Assembly (NCBI GenBank): GCA_902826395.1
Contig: CADEER010000018.1
Span: forward strand, 28,466 to 60,725
Reading direction: 5' to 3'
Source: an uncultured bacterium
Lineage (GTDB): Bacteria > Desulfobacterota > Binatia > HRBIN30 > CADEER01
Length of the DNA stretch: 32,260 bases
Below the pieces are notes generated by a model, which saw only the letters and a program-made list of their open reading frames with translations, ran no database searches and had not been told where the DNA came from. A program made the translations under genes and the position numbers. Positions 16,521 to 23,192 of this stretch are shown here, in pieces; position 1 is the stretch's first letter, and every line of letters begins with the position of its first letter.

Positions 16521-16679
16521 ATGAGCCAATCAAGTCGCGAACAGTACACGGAAAAAGTCGATGTACGGCTGCTGCCCAGCCAGAAGAAGGCGGTGGAGCA
16601 GGCTGCTCAGCGCCTCGGGCTTTCGGCGTCGAGCTGGGTAAGGATGATCGTTCTCGACCGCCTCGATCCGGACAAGTGA
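16521..16679 (+). CDS. Small ribbon-helix-helix-like protein (52 aa)
   Basis: This short gene begins at ATG 16521 directly after AGGAGGAGGT (16511-16520), one of the strongest Shine-Dalgarno sequences in the window, and ends at TGA 16677-16679. The product has the layout of a ribbon-helix-helix DNA-binding protein. A beta strand KVDVRLLPS (12-20) is followed by helix A QKKAVEQAAQRLGL (21-34), the turn SASS and helix B SWVRMIVLDRLD (38-49). RHH proteins act as dimers whose strands enter the major groove; many are autorepressors or antitoxins. No toxin-like gene follows: the next gene is convergent. The divergent inverted repeat just upstream is a natural candidate operator. The fold is inferred from pattern. 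Confidence 0.8.
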   Translation: MSQSSREQYTEKVDVRLLPSQKKAVEQAAQRLGLSASSWVRMIVLDRLDPDK

Positions 16680-16687
16680 TCGCGGTC

Positions 16688-16709
16688 CGGATCCCCCCGG
16701 GGTGATCCG
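16688..16709. terminator. Hairpin in convergent gap (candidate bidirectional terminator)
   Basis: CGGATC (16688-16693) and GATCCG (16704-16709) are perfect inverted arms around a C/G-rich centre that can extend the pairing. It fills the 32-bp gap between the convergent RHH-like and tandem-PAS genes. No T-tract follows on either strand, so intrinsic termination is uncertain. Confidence 0.45.
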
Positions 16710-16711
16710 CG

Positions 16712-17827
16712 TCAGTGTGCGCGGCCGAGTAGGAGCGCCGCCTGGCCGCGCACATCCTCGGCTGACAGCTCGAGTGCTGCAGCGATGTTGGCGACGCTGG
16801 CGCCGCTCAGTAGGAGGCGAGCGAAGGCGTCGCTGATCTGTGCCGGGCCGAACGCGCCATCGGGATTCAAACCGAGGAGTAGCCGCAAGGCCTGGAGTCG
16901 TATGTCGGCGGTGACGTCTTCCGAGAAGATGAGTATCTGGCTCGTGCTGACCGGCGTCGTGCGCACGGACATCCACTGCTGCTTGCCGCGCAGACTGTGG
17001 CCGTGGTGGACCGCGTCGATCGAACGATGCTCCGCCATCGAGCGTTCGATGATCGAGAGCCAGATTGGCACGTCTTCCCAGACGGCGCGGGCGTCGGTGC
17101 CGATGACGTCTTCCGCGCGGAGCTGGTTGCGTTCGAGGACGGCGCGGTTCACCCACTGCACCGTCAACGCCGGGTAGTCGAGCAGCAGGGTCGGTCCGGG
17201 CAGATCCCAGTAGTGGCTGACCCATGCCGGTACCAGCGGCATGTCCTCGGGTGGTGCCTCGACGGCCGGCGGTAGCTGAAGGCCGGCCGAAGCGTCCTGC
17301 TCGCCGACCAGCTTGCCGAGCTTGGCAAGCACCTGGGTTGGTTCGAGTTTTTGCTGGGCGCAAATGTCTTCGAGGGAGGCGCCTTCGAGCAGTTGGCGGG
17401 CGAAGTCTTCGCTGAAGCTCTCTCGTGTTTCGGTGCTGAAACTGCGACCGAGGACGAGCCGCAGACCGGCTAGCTTGATCCGCGCGCTGATGTCCTGACA
17501 GATCACCAGGAGCCGATTGCCCGCGATTGGTGTGATACGCGCGTCGAGCCAACGCCACGTGCCTCGCAGATCCCTTCCGTCCCCGATGACGTCGATGCTG
17601 CGATTCTCCTCGATGGCCCGATGGCCGGACCGCCGTTTGTGGCTGTCCGTCCAGATCTCTCCCACGGCGCGACCGACGAACCAAGGCCGCCGCTCCCCGA
17701 GATCGGCAGCCAGGCGATCGTTTACCCACAGGATGCGCTCGCTCGGCATCTCGACGAACAGCACCCACGCAGGCACGCGCAGGTAGTGTTTGAGCCAATC
17801 CGGCAAGCGCTCCGAGCGGTTGCTCAT
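16712..17827 (-). CDS. Tandem PAS-domain protein with duplicated PAS plus helical (HTH-like) modules
   Basis: The 371-residue protein consists of two copies of one module. Copy 1 (about 8-175) runs LPDWLKHYLRVPAWVLFVEM, RILWVNDRLAADLG, ENRSIDVIGDGRDLRG, LLVICQDISARIKLAGLRLV, FARQLLEGASLEDICAQQKL. Copy 2 (about 200-371) runs VPAWVSHYWDLPGPTLLLDY, LTVQWVNRAVLERNQL, EHRSIDAVHHGHSLRG, ILIFSEDVTADIRLQALRLL, FARLLLSGASVANIAAALEL. Each half is a PAS fold (WVN, then VIG, and a closing DITxR-like strand) followed by a segment resembling a LuxR/sigma-type helix-turn-helix. No kinase, cyclase or receiver domain is present. The ligand and output are unknown; a transcription regulator or PAS adaptor is inferred. 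ATG 17827 is preferred; GTG 17866 would add 13 residues. Confidence 0.85.
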   Translation of the reverse strand: MSNRSERLPDWLKHYLRVPAWVLFVEMPSERILWVNDRLAADLGERRPWFVGRAVGEIWTDSHKRRSGHRAIEENRSIDVIGDGRDLRGTWRWLDARITPIAGNRLLVICQDISARIKLAGLRLVLGRSFSTETRESFSEDFARQLLEGASLEDICAQQKLEPTQVLAKLGKLVGEQDASAGLQLPPAVEAPPEDMPLVPAWVSHYWDLPGPTLLLDYPALTVQWVNRAVLERNQLRAEDVIGTDARAVWEDVPIWLSIIERSMAEHRSIDAVHHGHSLRGKQQWMSVRTTPVSTSQILIFSEDVTADIRLQALRLLLGLNPDGAFGPAQISDAFARLLLSGASVANIAAALELSAEDVRGQAALLLGRAH

Positions 17828-17936
17828 GGCCGGGTTCCATACCAGAAGCCGCCACTCTTTGACCACGCGACGCGCCCCCGCATTGAGTCTCGCCGTCGAG
17901 TTGCAACAGCGACGGCGGCCGCGCTAGCGTCCCGGC

Positions 17937-18620
17937 ATGGCGCGAATGATCAGGCTGCTGATGTTGTTGACCGTGTTGTCTCCTCAACTCGCTAGCGCGC
18001 AGGATTGTCTGGGCGACTGCAATGGCGATGGGCGAGTGGCCGTCAATGAGCTGGTCATCGGGGTCAACGTCGCGCTCCAGCGCGCCGAGATCTCCACTTG
18101 CGAGGCGTTCGACGACGGGTCGGGCGAAGTCGGGATCGCCGTTCTCATCGGCGCGGTGCTCAACGCTTTGGAAGGTTGCGGCGCGGCGACGCCGACGCCG
18201 GCTGCAACCGCGACGCCAACGACCGCCGGCGCTACGGTATTCCAGGGAGCGCTGCCACGCACCAGCGGGCGGTTCTCGTTCCAGGGATCGATCGGCATCG
18301 ACGGCGCCGACACCGAATGTGACGAGCAGTTTGCTGGTTCCCACGCCTGCACGATCGGCGAGCTGCGCGCCGCCGAGAGCGCCGGCGAGCTCGACGGCGC
18401 CACCGACACGGCCGGTGTGGCGGTGACATCTTTCTGGGCGATCGATCCGACCCGCCCGGCGGACGAACAGTGTGAGGTTTCGGTACCGTGGGACTACGCG
18501 ACAGCGCACACCGGGCAATTCGCCGACGTGGTCGCGCTGGACAATGGCACCGGGGCCCTGGGAGCTCTGCAGGAGAACGCCGTCTGCGCGACCCAGCGCT
18601 GGGTCGGCTGCTGCCTGTAG
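17937..18620 (+). CDS. Secreted protein with dockerin/EF-hand-like segment
   Basis: The 227-residue exported protein has a signal peptide (residues 1-21, MIRLLMLLTVLSPQLASA). Residues 24-81 form a dockerin-like pair of EF-hand segments. The first calcium loop is clear, DCNGDGRVAVNELVIGVNVA (27-46); the second is degenerate (DDGSGEVGIAVLIGAVLNAL). Flanking cysteines may pin the two together. A Thr/Pro linker (TPTPAATATPTTAG, 85-98) joins a C-terminal domain of unknown type (100-227) containing several Cys. In cellulosomes dockerins bind cohesins, but no cohesin or glycosidase is seen here, and such segments are common in surface proteins of this kind of genome. No strong Shine-Dalgarno is visible; ATG 17946 is an alternative start. 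Confidence 0.82.
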   Translation: MARMIRLLMLLTVLSPQLASAQDCLGDCNGDGRVAVNELVIGVNVALQRAEISTCEAFDDGSGEVGIAVLIGAVLNALEGCGAATPTPAATATPTTAGATVFQGALPRTSGRFSFQGSIGIDGADTECDEQFAGSHACTIGELRAAESAGELDGATDTAGVAVTSFWAIDPTRPADEQCEVSVPWDYATAHTGQFADVVALDNGTGALGALQENAVCATQRWVGCCL

Positions 18621-18928
18621 CAAGGCAAGCCGTGCGATCGTTGGCGCGACGGATCTCGGGTCGCGTCATTTGGCAACGCTACAAAGGTGCCGTTGCCGCT
18701 GGCTCGACCAACTCGCCGTATCGCGCTGCGTGTGTCGCAGCGCATGGCGTCTGCCGGCGCACTTGAGCGGCACTGCCGCCGAAACTGGACGCGTCTCAGA
18801 ACATCCTTGTCCTGTTCGTCGAATCACCGTCGATGGGCGCGCTCATCAACGGCCCGAATGCAGCTTCTCTCGCCGCTTTTGTAGCTTGGCATGTGCTTCG
18901 CATCCCGCACACCTGAGATTGTCAGAAA
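18621..18928. other. Intergenic region upstream of the Cys-rich secreted protein gene
   Basis: About 300 bp with no gene I would support; the short open frames on both strands are Arg-rich composition artefacts. A 7-bp inverted repeat, GGCAACG/CGTTGCC, with a 12-nt loop at 18672-18697 could end the upstream transcript, but it has no T-tract. A promoter for the gene at 18959 should lie near the right end; I see no convincing -35/-10 pair. Confidence 0.35.
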
Positions 18929-18950
18929 TCGCAACACAGTTGCGAAGGAG
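18929..18950 (+). promoter_or_regulatory. Hairpin abutting the Shine-Dalgarno of the Cys-rich secreted protein gene
   Basis: TCGCAAC (18929-18935) and GTTGCGA (18939-18945) form a perfect 7-bp stem with a 3-nt loop, and the last A of the stem is the first A of the AAGGAG ribosome-binding site (18945-18950). In the mRNA this stem-loop would sit directly against the site and could modulate initiation or stabilise the 5' end. The effect is inferred. Confidence 0.4.
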
Positions 18951-18958
18951 ATGCCGAG

Positions 18959-19807
18959 ATGCATGCCAAAGCCCCGATCGTTGCCGTGATGCTCGTGCTG
19001 TGCGCACTGCCCGCCGCTGCGCAACTGCAGAGCAAACATCAAATTCGCTGTCTGCAGGAGCTCTGGAAGTCGAGCGTGCAAGTCTCGAAAGCTCAGGGGA
19101 ACGAGTGCGGCGCATGCGCGAAGTTTGCCGCGCAAGGCCGACTGGCGCCGATGACCAGTGAGGAGTGCATGTACGCCGACCTCAACGCGAAGGTGGCGAA
19201 GCAGCAGCAGCGCACCGTGACCGTCGCCGGAGAGAAGTGCGCGGTCGAATGGCCGACCTACGGCGCGACCAGCCCGGTGACAGTCAACGCACTGAGCGCG
19301 CAGGCGCAGATCGACCTGGCGATAGACCTCTTCGGCCCCGATCTCGATGCCGGCCTCGTCGAGTGTGGCAGCGACAGTGCTGCGTGCGGCTGTCAGGTGA
19401 AGACCGTGAAAGCGGCGACTGGCCTCGCGTCGACGGTCCTGGCGGAATTCGGCGCGTGCGCCAAGCGGGCGATAAAGATCAACAAGCAGCCGTTCCTCAG
19501 CGGCGTCGTGTCGCCCGAGGAATTGGAGCGCTGTCTATACGACGCGACCATCCCGTGGTCGGTCGCCAGCGATGACCGCGGCAAGGTGGCGAAAGCGGCC
19601 GGCAAGATTTCCGACTCGCTGGCCAAGTGCGGCGACCCGGCGGGTCTGTTTCCGGGGGCGTGCTCCGCGGCGACCGGCGCTGGTCTCGTCGACTGCATCG
19701 CGGCGCGCGCCAGTTGCCGCAGCTGCCTCGCGATCAATGGAATGTTCGATCTAGTCGTCGATTGCGACGCATACGACGACGGCGCGGCGAACACATCGTG
19801 TAACTGA
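18959..19807 (+). CDS. Cysteine-rich secreted protein of unknown function
   Basis: The 282-residue exported protein has a clear signal peptide (HAKAPIVAVMLVLCALPAAAQ, cleavage near residue 22). The mature part has about sixteen cysteines in spaced pairs (CGACAKF; CGC; CAKRAIKI; CRSCLAINGMFDLVVDCDAY) and ends in DDGAANTSCN. The helical Lys/Ala-rich segments between Cys resemble secreted proteins I recall as abundant in Binatota and related genomes, typically closing with a CxxCLxxxxxxLxxDCDxxDDG..xxSC motif. That is recollection, not a search. A disulfide-stabilised periplasmic or surface protein is likely. AAGGAG lies 8 nt before ATG 18959, abutting the small hairpin described separately. It follows another secreted Cys-containing gene and is convergent with lgt. 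Confidence 0.85.
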   Translation: MHAKAPIVAVMLVLCALPAAAQLQSKHQIRCLQELWKSSVQVSKAQGNECGACAKFAAQGRLAPMTSEECMYADLNAKVAKQQQRTVTVAGEKCAVEWPTYGATSPVTVNALSAQAQIDLAIDLFGPDLDAGLVECGSDSAACGCQVKTVKAATGLASTVLAEFGACAKRAIKINKQPFLSGVVSPEELERCLYDATIPWSVASDDRGKVAKAAGKISDSLAKCGDPAGLFPGACSAATGAGLVDCIAARASCRSCLAINGMFDLVVDCDAYDDGAANTSCN

Positions 19808-19813
19808 TTCGCG

Positions 19814-19828
19814 GCGCTCGGAGAGCGC
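19814..19828. terminator. Short hairpin in the convergent gap (Cys-rich gene / lgt)
   Basis: GCGCTC (19814-19819) and GAGCGC (19823-19828) form a 6-bp stem with a GGA loop, inside the 28-bp gap between two convergent genes. The position suits a shared terminator; no T-tract is present on either side. Confidence 0.45.
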
Positions 19829-19835
19829 ACTCGTC

Positions 19836-20660
19836 TCAGGCGCGGGCGCGCGCTCGGCTTTTCTTGGTGCCGCCGCGCGGCGACCGCGCCGGTTGTCGGG
19901 AAGTCTGTGCTTCTTCGGGGGCGCTGGGGCGCACTGCGAGGATCCAGAGACCGGCAACGATCGCGATCAGGCTGGTAATCTGTGCGACCGAGAGGCCGAG
20001 CATCACACGGCTATTGGTGCGCACGAACTCGACGAGGAACCGTTCGAGGCCGGACAGGACCAGGTACAGACCGAACAAGCGACCGTTGTTGGCCCACGGT
20101 TGCGTCCGCAGTCGCCACAACACGGCCGCCGCGAGCCCCATTGCCATGGTCTCGTAGACGGGCGTCGGATGAACCGGCACATCAGTCGGAACGATCGCAT
20201 CGGGATACGCCATCGCCCACGGCAAGTCGCTGGGGATGCCGTAGTCGCCGTCGCCGGCGAGCTGACACCCGATTCGCCCGATCGCGTAGGCGGCGGCGAG
20301 ACCTGGCGCGAAGGCGTCGGAAATGCTCCACAGCGATTGCCCGCGTCGCCACGCCATGATGAGCACCGTCAAGGCGCCGCCTGCGGCGCCGCCGTACCAC
20401 GTGAGTCCCGACCCGCCGAACAGCGTGGCGAGTGGGTCGCGCGCCAGCCTCTCCAAGTGCTCGGCGACGTAATAGAGGCGCGCCCCGATCACGCCGCCGA
20501 TCATCGCCGCCAGCGGGTAGCCTTCCATGTGTGACGGCTCCAAGCCGCGTCGTTCGAGCTCCTTCGCCACCAGCCAACTGGCGACGAAGAAGCCGATCGC
20601 CACCATCAGCCCGAAGCTGTAGACCCGGAAGAAGCCGAAATCGAGGAGGACTGGGTACAT
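19836..20660 (-). CDS. lgt: Prolipoprotein diacylglyceryl transferase
   Basis: Lgt transfers diacylglycerol from phosphatidylglycerol to the lipobox Cys of prelipoproteins, the first step of lipoprotein maturation in the inner membrane. The 274-residue product has about seven membrane segments. The Lgt signature appears as GRIGCQLAGDGDYGIPSDLP (about 129-148). Other conserved pieces are GGSGLTWYGGAAGG, HPTPVYE and the late ERFLVEFVRTN carrying the essential Arg and Glu. The usual FHGG His is Tyr (WYGG), a variant I recall in other phyla. The C-terminus ends in a basic tail (GGTKKSRARARA). A lipoprotein substrate with a lipobox is encoded nearby at 22353. No strong Shine-Dalgarno is seen at ATG 20660. 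The csp gene lies upstream behind a strong hairpin. Confidence 0.95.
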   Translation of the reverse strand: MYPVLLDFGFFRVYSFGLMVAIGFFVASWLVAKELERRGLEPSHMEGYPLAAMIGGVIGARLYYVAEHLERLARDPLATLFGGSGLTWYGGAAGGALTVLIMAWRRGQSLWSISDAFAPGLAAAYAIGRIGCQLAGDGDYGIPSDLPWAMAYPDAIVPTDVPVHPTPVYETMAMGLAAAVLWRLRTQPWANNGRLFGLYLVLSGLERFLVEFVRTNSRVMLGLSVAQITSLIAIVAGLWILAVRPSAPEEAQTSRQPARSPRGGTKKSRARARA

Positions 20661-20806
20661 CGCGGACGGTTCGTCGCAGTAGGTCGAGCTTTCAGCGAGC
20701 AGCTACGCCGACAGGGAAGCGCGCACGATGAGCGTGCTTCTTCCGCGCTGTCAAGTTTGCCCGCCGTGCCAAGGGGCAGCGGATGCACACGCCGGGCGGA
20801 GTTTGT

Positions 20807-20841
20807 GGACACCGTCGCCGCAGGTTGCGGCGACGGTGTCC
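20807..20841 (-). terminator. Perfect 16-bp hairpin after the cold shock gene
   Basis: Arms 20807-20822 and 20826-20841 are perfectly complementary over 16 bp with a GGT loop (plus-strand reading). The hairpin begins 7 nt past the csp stop codon, where a terminator is expected. The following minus-strand sequence (ACAAACTC) is not T-rich, so it may act with Rho or as a 3' stabilising structure. Confidence 0.75.
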
Positions 20842-20848
20842 CGATTGG

Positions 20849-21055
20849 TCAGATCCGAATGACGTTCTCGGCTGCCGGACCCTTCTTGCCGTCGACTACG
20901 TCAAACTCGACCTTGGCGCCTTCCGGCAAACTTCGGTGGCCTTCCGCCTGGATCGCGGTGTGATGGCAGAACACGTCCTTCTTGCCGTCGTCGCGCTCGA
21001 TGAAGCCGAAGCCCTTGTCGTCGTTGAACCACTTTACCGTTCCAGTTACTCGCAT
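20849..21055 (-). CDS. Cold shock protein (CspA family)
   Basis: This 68-residue single cold shock domain protein is a cytoplasmic RNA chaperone binding single-stranded RNA/DNA. RNP1 is KGFGFIE (14-20) with the preceding GTVKWFNDD, and RNP2 is DVFCHHTAI (27-35). The second motif normally reads VFVHxSAI, so the Cys and Thr are mild departures. The end [10 protein letters not shown] is canonical. AGGAG lies 7 nt before the ATG. Cold shock genes often have long structured 5' leaders; the 227 bp upstream contains a perfect GC palindrome at 21188-21214 but I cannot place a promoter. A 16-bp hairpin follows the stop codon. Confidence 0.95.
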   Translation of the reverse strand: MRVTGTVKWFNDDKGFGFIERDDGKKDVFCHHTAIQAEGHRSLPEGAKVEFDVVDGKKGPAAENVIRI

Positions 21056-21187
21056 TGCCTTACTCCTGCTGATTGTTGGGATCGCCGGAGTGCGGTGCTG
21101 CGTTTTCCTGCATCATCCATCATTTCCGACTACTCTCCTGCCGGGAATCCGTCCCGTGTCGGCTGACACCCGACCTTGGGTGCCTCG

Positions 21188-21214
21188 CGCGGCGCGCCAC
21201 CGTGGCGCGCCGCG
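21188..21214. terminator. 13-bp perfect palindrome between csp and the upstream operon
   Basis: CGCGGCGCGCCAC (21188-21200) and GTGGCGCGCCGCG (21202-21214) are perfect inverted arms around a single C. It lies 69 nt past the stop of the minus-strand gene at 21283 and 133 nt before csp. A terminator of the upstream two-gene operon is the simplest reading, with no T-tract; a csp leader structure or protein-binding site is also possible. Confidence 0.45.
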
Positions 21215-21282
21215 ACCGTTGTCGTCCGAGCCCGTCGAGGCTCGAGGTTCTCTCGTTTGTCTGCCTGCCGTCTCTTCCAAGC

Positions 21283-21681
21283 CTACTGCCGGCCGTTTTT
21301 CGCCGGCGGCGCAATCGGCACGATCAATACGTGGCCACCGCCGGTCGAGCTGCGAATGCCGAGCTTTTCGAGCAGGCCTTCGACCTCTTCCCGCTCGTCT
21401 TCGATGATGCCGATGAAGAACAGAATCGTGCTGCGGCTGCGGGTCCGGCGCTGCGAGAAGGTCTTCAATCTCTCGTGGCACGTCGCACGCTGCAGGTCGC
21501 TCCTCAAAACGGTCTCGCCAAAGGCGATGCGGCCACGACCGGGGTTGCGACGCACGATCTCTGGCGCCGGGCCGGCGGACTCGGCGAGGCGGGGCCGCGT
21601 AAACCCGAGCGACGACATGTGATCGTTCAAGGCGCGGCGAACGTGGTCACGCAGGGCCGAATCGCGCTTGCCGGAAGCCAT
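21283..21681 (-). CDS. Uncharacterised basic protein, second gene of a coupled pair
   Basis: This 132-residue protein is not a family I recognise. The N-terminal half is basic and helical (GKRDSALRDHVRRALNDHMS, then RRNPGRGRIAFGETVLRSDL). The C-terminal half carries a hydrophobic strand STILFFIGIIEDEREEVEGL and ends GGGHVLIVPIAPPAKNGRQ, suggesting a small alpha/beta domain. It has one Cys and no signal peptide. The start is ATG 21681, only 2 nt after the TGA of the upstream gene (21686-21684), so the two are almost certainly translationally coupled. The frame stays open upstream across that gene, but there it is antisense-like Arg/His-rich sequence. Function is unknown. Confidence 0.72.
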   Translation of the reverse strand: MASGKRDSALRDHVRRALNDHMSSLGFTRPRLAESAGPAPEIVRRNPGRGRIAFGETVLRSDLQRATCHERLKTFSQRRTRSRSTILFFIGIIEDEREEVEGLLEKLGIRSSTGGGHVLIVPIAPPAKNGRQ

Positions 21682-21683
21682 GA

Positions 21684-22007
21684 TCAATCGGCCACGGCGA
21701 TCGAGGCCTGTTGCGGCGCTCCGGTGGCGCGCAGATGCGAAGCTGAAATCCACCACTCCGTGTCGTCCTGCAAACGGCGAACCTCGTAGATCAAACCCAG
21801 GCTCGACCGCGGTTGCCACGAGAGGATCTCCAACTCCTGTCCGTCGGCGAGATCGTTGTCCAACGGCCCGCCGTTGCGGTCGGTCGCCGGAAGCATGATC
21901 GACCCCTTTCGCGGCCAGTTGACGAAGACACGGCGGCCGATGCCGAACACAGTCCCCTTGGGCTGCTTGCGGCTGGGCGCCGACGAATACGTCTTTCCGA
22001 ATGCCAT
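21684..22007 (-). CDS. Uncharacterised small beta-rich protein, first gene of a coupled pair
   Basis: This 107-residue protein of unknown function begins at ATG 22007 with GGGAG 5 nt upstream; the longer open frame to 22145 is not supported. Predicted beta strands GTVFGIGRRVFVNWPRKGSI, ELEILSWQPRSSLGLIYEVR and DDTEWWISASHLR suggest an SH3-like or similar small barrel. The closing pattern (xWWISASHLR) resembles the last strands of SH3-type domains; this is pattern inference. It is followed after 2 nt by the ATG of the partner gene. Upstream lies an AT-rich divergent region with an 8-bp inverted repeat at 22141-22180 facing the lipoprotein gene. Confidence 0.75.
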   Translation of the reverse strand: MAFGKTYSSAPSRKQPKGTVFGIGRRVFVNWPRKGSIMLPATDRNGGPLDNDLADGQELEILSWQPRSSLGLIYEVRRLQDDTEWWISASHLRATGAPQQASIAVAD

Positions 22008-22352
22008 GCAGACTCCCTCTCCGCACGCACCGGCGTGCAGGTCGCGGCGTGCGTTTGCGTCACCACCGGGCCGAGTCGTCCACTGGCGGCGTCTTCCGCG
22101 TCCGAGATGCGAGGGGCTTTGGTGGGATCTAGAACGAGAAAGCAATTCGTAAAAAAATCGTGCAAACTAAATGAATTGCTAGCATCGCCGCCGCCGTCAC
22201 GCAACCTGACCGCGCGCCTGAACGCGAATGGTGGCCGCAGGTTCACGAGCGGCGGCTACAGGTTGACGGCAACGGGCGGCCTCGCGTCGCTTGCCCACCC
22301 GCCACGTGGTAAAAGGCTCGTCCATCTGCTCCATGGGGCGAAAGGATCGACG
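22008..22352. other. 345-bp divergent intergenic region with AT-rich island
   Basis: No gene is supported. It separates the coupled unknown pair (leftward) from the lipoprotein gene (rightward) and must contain both promoters. The segment 22130-22185 is sharply AT-rich compared with everything around it and holds the inverted repeat listed separately. I could not fit a good sigma70 -35/-10 pair on either strand with confidence. Confidence 0.4.
22141..22180. promoter_or_regulatory. AT-rich inverted repeat in divergent promoter region
   Basis: AGCAATTC (22141-22148) and GAATTGCT (22173-22180) are perfect inverted 8-mers separated by 24 bp that include a run of seven A. The AT-rich setting in a high-GC genome and the divergent flanking genes suggest a promoter/operator or a nucleoid-protein site rather than a terminator. 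Confidence 0.45.
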
Positions 22353-22919
22353 ATGCGAATCTCATACTGGGCGGTGCTTCCTCTGTTGGTCGTGTTGGGA
22401 TGTGGGGGCGACGACAGTGCGCCCGGTACGGTGGAGGGCGAGGTGCGGCCCTGCAACCAGGGCGAGCCATCCTTCGACGTCTGGCGCGCCGACTTCGCAC
22501 CCAATGGCCGGACCCAGATCTCGGCGCAGGTCGACACGCTCGATTCGGCCACGGCCGCCGAGTTCCGACTGGTTGTGGCCTGCCAGGGCGAGATCGTTGA
22601 GGAGGAAATCGATGGGCGCGTCTGCACCCATCAACCGCCCCAGCGCGGCCCCGGCGATACGCCCGAGTGCCCCTTGATCTTGATCGACGTAGAAGATCTG
22701 GACTTCGACGACGACGATCCCGACGGTCGGATCGAGTGTCTCGTCGAGATCGGTACGACAGAATCACTCGACATCGGCACGGGCGGCTGCACGGACGCGG
22801 CCGCTGCCGGGTATCGTCTGCGCATGCAGATTGACGCGGCCGCTTTGGCGCTGGATGTCGCGGCGGACGACTGCCGCGACGAAGAGAGCTGTCTAGAGTC
22901 GATGTTCGGCCTGGAGTAG
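22353..22919 (+). CDS. Small acidic lipoprotein
   Basis: The 188-residue predicted lipoprotein has signal sequence MRISYWAVLPLLVVLGC with a lipobox (VLGC) placing the lipidated Cys at residue 17, followed by GGDD. The mature part is acidic and contains several Cys plus an Asp-rich stretch, DVEDLDFDDDDPDG, which could bind a divalent metal. It closes with DDCRDEESCLESMFGLE. No known enzymatic motif is seen. AAGGA lies 6 nt before the ATG. Asp at +2/+3 is not clearly present (GGDD), so retention versus outer-membrane sorting cannot be called. It depends on Lgt, which is encoded 1.7 kb to the left. Confidence 0.82.
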   Translation: MRISYWAVLPLLVVLGCGGDDSAPGTVEGEVRPCNQGEPSFDVWRADFAPNGRTQISAQVDTLDSATAAEFRLVVACQGEIVEEEIDGRVCTHQPPQRGPGDTPECPLILIDVEDLDFDDDDPDGRIECLVEIGTTESLDIGTGGCTDAAAAGYRLRMQIDAAALALDVAADDCRDEESCLESMFGLE

Positions 22920-23192
22920 GTACAGCGTCCCGGGGTCGCGGATCAGATCCGTACTGGCGCAATGCGGCGATCCGTGCCATAGTCCGCGCCATTGAACCCC
23001 TTCTCGGGCGTCCCCGGAGCGTCTTCCGTCGGGTCCGACATTGCCGAGAGTAGGGTGGGCGGGCGCCGCCGAAGACAGGGAAGGGCGGCCCGCGCGACGA
23101 CGTGGCTCCGAGCGGAAAGGTCTCGGCGCCGAGACCATGATGCCGGCACGGGCCGGCGAGAAACCGCGCCACCAGTGGCCGCTTGGAGACCC

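Noticed and set aside
16521-16679. RHH-like gene as the antitoxin of a toxin-antitoxin pair
   Set aside because: No toxin-like gene is adjacent on the same strand; the next gene is convergent and encodes a large PAS protein. The divergent protein does not resemble a known toxin.
16530-18623. Minus-strand open frame of 697 codons
   Set aside because: Arg/Gly-rich, and spans in another frame both the tandem PAS gene and the antisense of the dockerin-like gene, each of which has clear domain structure.
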